From assembly GCA_026985495.1 (NCBI GenBank), contig JALSQJ010000174.1, forward strand, positions 1 through 9,016: DNA of 9,016 nt. The letters are read 5' to 3'. The notes under the pieces were generated by a model. It made no database searches, was not told the origin of the DNA, and saw only the letters and a list, made by a program, of their open reading frames with translations. This stretch comes from Campylobacteraceae bacterium (lineage in GTDB: Bacteria > Campylobacterota > Campylobacteria > Campylobacterales > Sulfurovaceae). Positions within the stretch are counted from its first letter, which is position 1. Each line of letters starts with the position of its first letter. Made by a program: the position numbers and the translations under genes. This document shows, piece by piece, positions 5,367-9,016 of this stretch.

Positions 5367-5882
5367 TTAGTGACAACCACAACCTGTACCACAAGAACCA
5401 CCTTCAGCAACACCACCAACAACACCTGAAGAGATCTCATCAGCAGTTGCTTCTCTTGCACTAAGTACAGTTACAGAGAACATTAAATCTTTACCAGCTA
5501 ATGGGTGGTTAAAATCAATAGTTACCTCTTTATCTGTAAATGATTTAACTGTTACTTGAACAGTTTGACCATCTTCACCTTGACCATAAAGAGTAAGACC
5601 CTCTTTAAGCTCTACACCTTCAAACTGTTCAATAGGTAGTGTTTGTACTGCTTCTGCATTGTAATCACCATACGCATCAGCTGCTGGAATAAGCATATCA
5701 CCAGACTCATCTGCTTTCATTCCACAAAGTGCTTTTTCAAGACCTGGAATAATTTGACCTCTACCCATAATAAACTCTAAAGGTTGTCCTGAACCTTTAT
5801 TACTATCAACAACATCAGTTGTTCCTGCTTCTTTTACTTCGTACTCAATACCTACAACACAATCTTTATCTGTAATTGTCAT
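5367..5882 (-). CDS. slyD: SlyD-type FKBP peptidyl-prolyl cis-trans isomerase and metal chaperone
   Basis: SlyD speeds proline isomerisation, acts as a holdase through its inserted flap domain, and delivers nickel to hydrogenase in E. coli. The 171 residues show the FKBP core (1-71, with GQPLEFIMGRGQIIPGLEKAL at 32-52), the insert-in-flap domain (about 72-126), the returning core strand NHPLAGKDLMFSVTVL (125-140), and a short tail ending CGTGCGCH (164-171). That tail provides three Cys and one His for metal binding and is much shorter than the Cys/His-rich tail of E. coli SlyD (196 residues in total). AGGAG lies 5 nt before the ATG. There is no signal peptide, so it is cytoplasmic. It follows cpoB by 67 bp, as in other Campylobacterota, with a possible internal promoter and a flanking inverted repeat in the gap. 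Confidence 0.92.
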   Translation of the reverse strand: MTITDKDCVVGIEYEVKEAGTTDVVDSNKGSGQPLEFIMGRGQIIPGLEKALCGMKADESGDMLIPAADAYGDYNAEAVQTLPIEQFEGVELKEGLTLYGQGEDGQTVQVTVKSFTDKEVTIDFNHPLAGKDLMFSVTVLSAREATADEISSGVVGGVAEGGSCGTGCGCH

Positions 5883-5890
5883 AGAATCTC

Positions 5891-5947
5891 CTAATTATAA
5901 TTTTGCAACATCATAGCGTAGCAACCTTATTTAACACTTATAATTAG
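5891..5947. repeat. 10-bp inverted repeat bracketing the slyD promoter
   Basis: CTAATTATAA (5891-5900) and TTATAATTAG (5938-5947) are perfect complements with 37 bp between them. The arm near slyD covers the first two bases of its AGGAG site. The distal arm also takes part in a local palindrome, TATAATTAGAATTATA (5939-5954), over the cpoB stop codon. All of it is A+T-rich, so chance is a real possibility. Confidence 0.35.
5910..5915 (-). promoter_or_regulatory. Possible -10 box of a slyD-proximal promoter
   Basis: The minus strand reads TATGAT, one mismatch to consensus. Transcription would begin near 5903 and leave a leader of about 21 nt containing AGGAG. The TATAAT nearer the gene (5899-5894) is too close to the ribosome binding site to work as a -10 box. 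Confidence 0.35.
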
Positions 5948-5949
5948 AA

Positions 5950-6753
5950 TTATAGTCGTTTTTTAGCAATAGATGCTGACCTTGTATTAGGATAGTTATC
6001 AATTACATACTGATAAAATGCTTTTGCTTGACTCTTTTCTCCTATTTTATCAAGAGATATAGCTGTATGCAGATAGAGTACACTCATATAACTTGCATTT
6101 TCATATAGAGATGCACTCTGCTTGTAGTATGCAACAGCATCTTTATAGTTATGTGTATAGTAGGCTATTTCACCTAAGTAGTAGTTAGATGAAGCAGGTT
6201 TGTAGTTGGCTTCTAAACTCTGTTCAAAATGTGACTTAGCTGCACTATAACTTCTTCTTCCAAATAGTTGAACACCTTTTCTATAGTTGTCTGCAGAGTT
6301 ACTCCCAATAGGAGAATCAAGATTTGAATGGCTTGATCTACTTCCTGCTAATGCCTTTTTTAACTCGTCCTTAGTTACATAGGTTGCGTTAATAGTATCT
6401 ACGGTTTGACTCAATTGAAGCAGAAGTGAATAGGTCTCATTGCTATCATTTGTTGAAGTTGAAGCAACATTAGCTTGAGCCTCTAACTGCTCTCGTAACT
6501 CCAATATATCTCTATTTTGCCCCTCAATAATACTGGTCAAACCATCTATCTTTCGTTGCTGTTCTGTTAATCTATTAAAGAGCCTCTGAATAGTTTTTTT
6601 ATTGTCTAAAACAGCCTGTTCCGTTTTAGTCAAACCATATGGAGAAGCACTGTCAATATCACCTGCCCCATATACCGAAGGCTCATAAGCAGATAACATT
6701 GCCGTTATTGCAAAAAGAGTCACCATAATTTTTTTATTTAAATACATATACAA
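5950..6753 (-). CDS. cpoB: Tol-Pal system protein CpoB (YbgF)
   Basis: CpoB is a periplasmic TolA partner which in E. coli coordinates peptidoglycan synthesis with outer-membrane constriction. The 267 residues comprise an export signal (about 1-22, LNKKIMVTLFAITAMLSA), a coiled coil (about 42-95, heptad-like TIQRLFNRLTEQQRKIDGL), which trimerises in the E. coli protein, and a Ser/Asn-rich linker (96-153). Three tetratricopeptide repeats follow: 154-187 (NYRKGVQLFGRRSYSAAKSHFEQSL), 189-222 and 225-260. The start is either the ATG at 6753 or the ATG two codons later. A weak GAGAG precedes them and both leave the signal intact. It is 17 bp behind pal and therefore co-transcribed with it. Confidence 0.9.
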   Translation of the reverse strand: MYMYLNKKIMVTLFAITAMLSAYEPSVYGAGDIDSASPYGLTKTEQAVLDNKKTIQRLFNRLTEQQRKIDGLTSIIEGQNRDILELREQLEAQANVASTSTNDSNETYSLLLQLSQTVDTINATYVTKDELKKALAGSRSSHSNLDSPIGSNSADNYRKGVQLFGRRSYSAAKSHFEQSLEANYKPASSNYYLGEIAYYTHNYKDAVAYYKQSASLYENASYMSVLYLHTAISLDKIGEKSQAKAFYQYVIDNYPNTRSASIAKKRL

Positions 6754-6770
6754 TCTCTCTAATATCTTTT

Positions 6771-7334
6771 TTACTGAATTACTTTAAACTCAACTCTTCT
6801 ATTTTTAGCATAACACTCAGCAGAGGTACTTGTAGTACACTCTGGAGAACTCTCGCCCATGCTTACCAATGTCACACTACGACCATTAATACCATTTGCT
6901 TGAAGTGCATCTTTTGCTGCTTTTGCTCTTCGTAAACCTAATGCATAGTTATACTCATCGGTTCCAGATGCATCACAATGCCCCTCTATTTTTATTTTTT
7001 GACCAGAAGAGACTTTTGATTTTAAAAGAGTAGCATTATGAGAAACTACTCCCAACATATCAGGTGTAATGTTATATTGGTCTATACCAAAATAGATATT
7101 TTGTAATCCACTATTTCCATAATATCCACTATCTTCTCCATATTGTCCATTTCCGTATTTTCCATTTCCATATTGTCCATTTCCATCTCCATAAGGGTCA
7201 ACATTTTGATAAACCTCAGTATCTCCTCCTGCTGGAGCTAAACTACTGGTATCTACAGTATTAATCTTCTTTTGAGCACACCCTGTCATTATTAAAGTAA
7301 ATGTTGCCATAGCTAATAGTGTCTCTTTATTCAT
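6771..7334 (-). CDS. pal: Peptidoglycan-associated lipoprotein Pal
   Basis: Pal is an outer-membrane lipoprotein that binds peptidoglycan and TolB. The lipobox LIMTGC places the lipidated cysteine at C19, and A20-Q21 gives no inner-membrane retention signal. A Gly/Tyr/Asn-rich linker (48-76) contains repeats of the form YGNGQ. The OmpA-like domain spans about 78-187: IYFGIDQYNI (80-89), IKIEGHCDASGTDEYNYALGLRRAKAAKDAL (114-144), with D121 and R136 at the positions that bind diaminopimelate, and ECYAKNRRVEFKV (173-185). Cysteine replaces the usual Thr in GHTD, and a C166/C174 pair could form a disulfide. AAAGGA lies 6 nt before the ATG. The gap to tolB is 28 bp. Confidence 0.94.
   Translation of the reverse strand: MNKETLLAMATFTLIMTGCAQKKINTVDTSSLAPAGGDTEVYQNVDPYGDGNGQYGNGKYGNGQYGEDSGYYGNSGLQNIYFGIDQYNITPDMLGVVSHNATLLKSKVSSGQKIKIEGHCDASGTDEYNYALGLRRAKAAKDALQANGINGRSVTLVSMGESSPECTTSTSAECYAKNRRVEFKVIQ
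7138..7182 (-). repeat. Three tandem 15-bp repeats inside pal
   Basis: The units at 7138-7152, 7153-7167 and 7168-7182 follow the plus-strand pattern CCATATTGTCCATTT. The first and third are identical, and the middle one differs at two bases. They encode the linker pentapeptide repeats of the type GNGQY. Their length is a multiple of three, so gain or loss of a unit would keep the frame. Confidence 0.8.
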
Positions 7335-7362
7335 TCTTATTCCTTTTGTTTAAATTATAGTA

Positions 7363-8595
7363 TTACCAATCAATAGATTGTATCTTTCCACTTTTCATAG
7401 AGAAGAGTGCACTCTGTTTTGTAGCCAAATTCATATAACCTATCGAATTCCTTCCACCATTTTGCTTAATGTATAAAATTACTTTACCATCTCTTGAAAA
7501 ACGTGGTAAACTATTACGTCCATTAGAAGTTAGTGGTCGAACATAAGAGCTATTTACTGACCCTAAATAGATATTGGTTGAGCCACCCTCCTTAACTGAA
7601 TAGAGTAAATTTTGTCCAAATGCATCACACGAACTGTTATTGCCACCATAACGTGCTACACGAGAGACAGAACTAGAACCAATTGATTTAATGTAGATAT
7701 TTGCTCGTCCAATTCTGTTAGATACAAAAGCAATTCTACTCTCATCTCCAATATATTTACCATTTACATCAATTCCAGAGAAAGTAGTTAGACGCTGTTT
7801 TGAACCACTGTAAACATTAAACTCATAAATATCTGGTTGACCACTAGGTGCCATAGTTAAGAGTATTTTACTACCATCACTACTTACATCTGAAGCTACT
7901 AACATACCTTGTGATGAAACCACCTTTTTACGTGAGCCACTGCTCATATCTACAACATAGAGTGTAGGTATAAGGTTATTATAGGAAGTATAGTAAAAAG
8001 CACTCTGGTTTCCATTTGCCCATTTTGGGAAAAGGTTAAGTCCTCCACGAACAATAACTGATGAGAAACTTAATGTATAGTCTGCTATCCATATTTCACT
8101 TTTTCCTGTACCTGTATATTTTGAAAAAAGAATGTTGCGTCGCATCCAAGAGATATCATCAAAACCTAAAACTCTATTTACCTCTACAATAGCATTGTGA
8201 GACAAAAATGGATAACGTTCCATAGAGTTTACAGAGTAATTGTTACTATACATTACACTACCATCTGCAACACGCACTAACTTAATGTTTAATGTTGTAC
8301 CAGATTGTCCATACTTATATTTAAGCAGATACTCTCGGTCATGTAACTCAACTGGTACCATTGGGTCTTCAAAACTAGCCCTTCGTAACTGCTTATCAAC
8401 AATAAAGTGTCCACTCATCTGTAGGTCATTAAGCAATATCTGAAAGAGTTTTGAGTGATTAACTGTACTTCCTGCACTCGCACTATCCTCAATTAATGAC
8501 AATGTCGCTTTTACATCCACATCTTTTTCAATATCTAAAACTGCATCAAATGAAAACAGATTCAACGTTAGTAAGAAAAACAGTACATATCTCAT
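7363..8595 (-). CDS. tolB: Tol-Pal system beta-propeller protein TolB
   Basis: TolB is a periplasmic protein that binds Pal and is released from it by energised TolA. The 410 residues (E. coli 430) start with an export signal (1-16, MRYVLFFLLTLNLFSF). A mixed N-terminal domain (about 17-150) contains the LFQILLNDLQMSGHF segment (50-64), which matches the family pattern. The propeller (about 151-410) shows repeating blades, such as LNLFPKWANGNQSAFYYTS (186-204), SDVSSDGSKILLTMAPSGQPDIYEFNV (235-261), GDESRIAFVSNRIGRANIYI (283-302) and SLPRFSRDGKVILYI (362-376). AAGGA lies 5 nt before the ATG. A 64-bp gap separates it from tolA. Confidence 0.94.
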   Translation of the reverse strand: MRYVLFFLLTLNLFSFDAVLDIEKDVDVKATLSLIEDSASAGSTVNHSKLFQILLNDLQMSGHFIVDKQLRRASFEDPMVPVELHDREYLLKYKYGQSGTTLNIKLVRVADGSVMYSNNYSVNSMERYPFLSHNAIVEVNRVLGFDDISWMRRNILFSKYTGTGKSEIWIADYTLSFSSVIVRGGLNLFPKWANGNQSAFYYTSYNNLIPTLYVVDMSSGSRKKVVSSQGMLVASDVSSDGSKILLTMAPSGQPDIYEFNVYSGSKQRLTTFSGIDVNGKYIGDESRIAFVSNRIGRANIYIKSIGSSSVSRVARYGGNNSSCDAFGQNLLYSVKEGGSTNIYLGSVNSSYVRPLTSNGRNSLPRFSRDGKVILYIKQNGGRNSIGYMNLATKQSALFSMKSGKIQSIDW

Positions 8596-8639
8596 AACTA
8601 TCCTTTTAATTTTAATTTGTAATTATCTCATGTTATTGT

Positions 8640-8645
8640 ATTATA
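8640..8645 (-). promoter_or_regulatory. Possible -10 box in the tolA-tolB gap
   Basis: The minus strand has TATAAT about 45 bp before the tolB start, predicting a leader of about 38 nt. No -35 box is visible, and the gap is very AT-rich, so a chance match is possible. If real, tolB-pal-cpoB could be transcribed without the upstream tol genes. Confidence 0.35.
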
Positions 8646-8659
8646 ATTGTGCTAAAATT

Positions 8660-9016
8660 TTATCTTGCTCTAAATCTAACTTGAATTGAATATGGAGTAG
8701 ATTTATTATGTCTGCCTAAACCTCGTCTATTCAAAAAATCTAAATAGTGTTTTAAACTCTCTCTCATGCTACCATTTACCCCTGTTGTAGTGTATCTAAA
8801 CTTTCCACTGTTATAAATGGTCAAATGAACCGTAACCCACTGCCCTTTCATTCCAACAGCATCCCAATTATTCATGGCACGTTTTACTTTAGCAATATAA
8901 GCATTCTTTACACCTTTCTCACGATTGGCATTTGAGACTCTTCCACTTTGATGTGTTGCTTTAATCCTATCGGTAATTGAAGAGTTATGTTTAATAGAAC
9001 TTTGTCGCTTCACTGG
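8660..9016 (-). CDS. tolA: TolA-like/TonB-type protein, C-terminal domain only (5' end outside the window)
   Basis: TolA spans the periplasm and transmits proton-motive energy from TolQR to TolB and Pal. Only the last 118 residues are visible. The frame is open to the window edge, so the GTG at 9013 is not a supported start. The visible part has a basic, Ser/Asn-rich stalk remainder (about 1-35) and a compact domain, VKNAYIAKVKRAMNNWD...GMKGQWVTVHLTIYNSGKFRYTTTGVNGS...YLDFLNRRGLGRH...YSIQVRFRAR. This has the pattern of TonB/TolA C-terminal domains: an amphipathic helix, strands with a G-x-F turn, a helix and a final strand. Identification rests on this pattern plus the place directly before tolB. 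TonB proper is the alternative. Confidence 0.75.
   Translation of the reverse strand, partial: PVKRQSSIKHNSSITDRIKATHQSGRVSNANREKGVKNAYIAKVKRAMNNWDAVGMKGQWVTVHLTIYNSGKFRYTTTGVNGSMRESLKHYLDFLNRRGLGRHNKSTPYSIQVRFRAR

Noticed and set aside
7354..7359. TATAAT on the minus strand in the tolB-pal gap as a pal promoter
   Set aside because: The predicted transcript would begin only about 12 nt before the pal ATG, at the edge of its ribosome binding site. The 28-bp gap suggests co-transcription instead.
8240..8443. Plus-strand open frame of 67 codons
   Set aside because: It is antisense to the N-terminal domain of tolB and has no recognisable product or ribosome binding site.
8660..9013. GTG at 9013 as the start of a small complete gene
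   Set aside because: The frame stays open to the window edge, the visible part is only a C-terminal domain, and no ribosome binding site can be seen. It is a truncated tolA-like gene.

Overview
The window looks like a chromosome segment of a Campylobacterota (former Epsilonproteobacteria) species, probably a free-living Sulfurimonas- or Sulfurovum-like organism. The reasons are the low-GC DNA, the gene order tolA-tolB-pal-cpoB-slyD that I know from Campylobacter and its relatives, a YebC protein beginning MGRAFEYRKA as in that phylum, and promoters recognisable mainly by their -10 box. The genus is inference.

Layout. Bases 1-510 (minus strand) hold the N-terminal part of a Cas6-type CRISPR RNA endonuclease that runs off the left edge, so the window touches the border of a CRISPR-Cas locus. 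The 139 bp behind it contain its likely promoter, a dyad repeated inside the gene, and a 17-bp palindrome. Next comes selO (minus), divergent from a short DksA/TraR-type zinc-finger gene (plus), followed by a YebC/PmpR gene (plus). A shared hairpin terminator separates yebC from the convergent minus-strand genes.

From about 3350 to the right edge everything is on the minus strand. In transcription order from the right edge the genes are tolA (3' end only), tolB, pal, cpoB (ybgF), slyD, a terminator, a DEAD-box RNA helicase and a small diheme cytochrome c. The first four belong to the Tol-Pal envelope system, which links the inner membrane, peptidoglycan and outer membrane during division. SlyD is a peptidyl-prolyl isomerase and metal chaperone that commonly closes this cluster in the phylum.

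The most notable reading is the helicase start. No ATG, GTG or TTG codon is available upstream of its nucleotide-binding motifs. The protein only becomes complete if translation starts at an ATT codon that has a well-placed AAGGA ribosome binding site. A caller restricted to ATG, GTG and TTG would remove 60 residues, including the Q motif and Walker A. Other points are the cas6 TTG start, an apparently leaderless selO, and a 10-bp inverted repeat bracketing the slyD promoter that could mask its ribosome binding site in long transcripts. I saw no rRNA, tRNA, insertion sequence or CRISPR repeat array.
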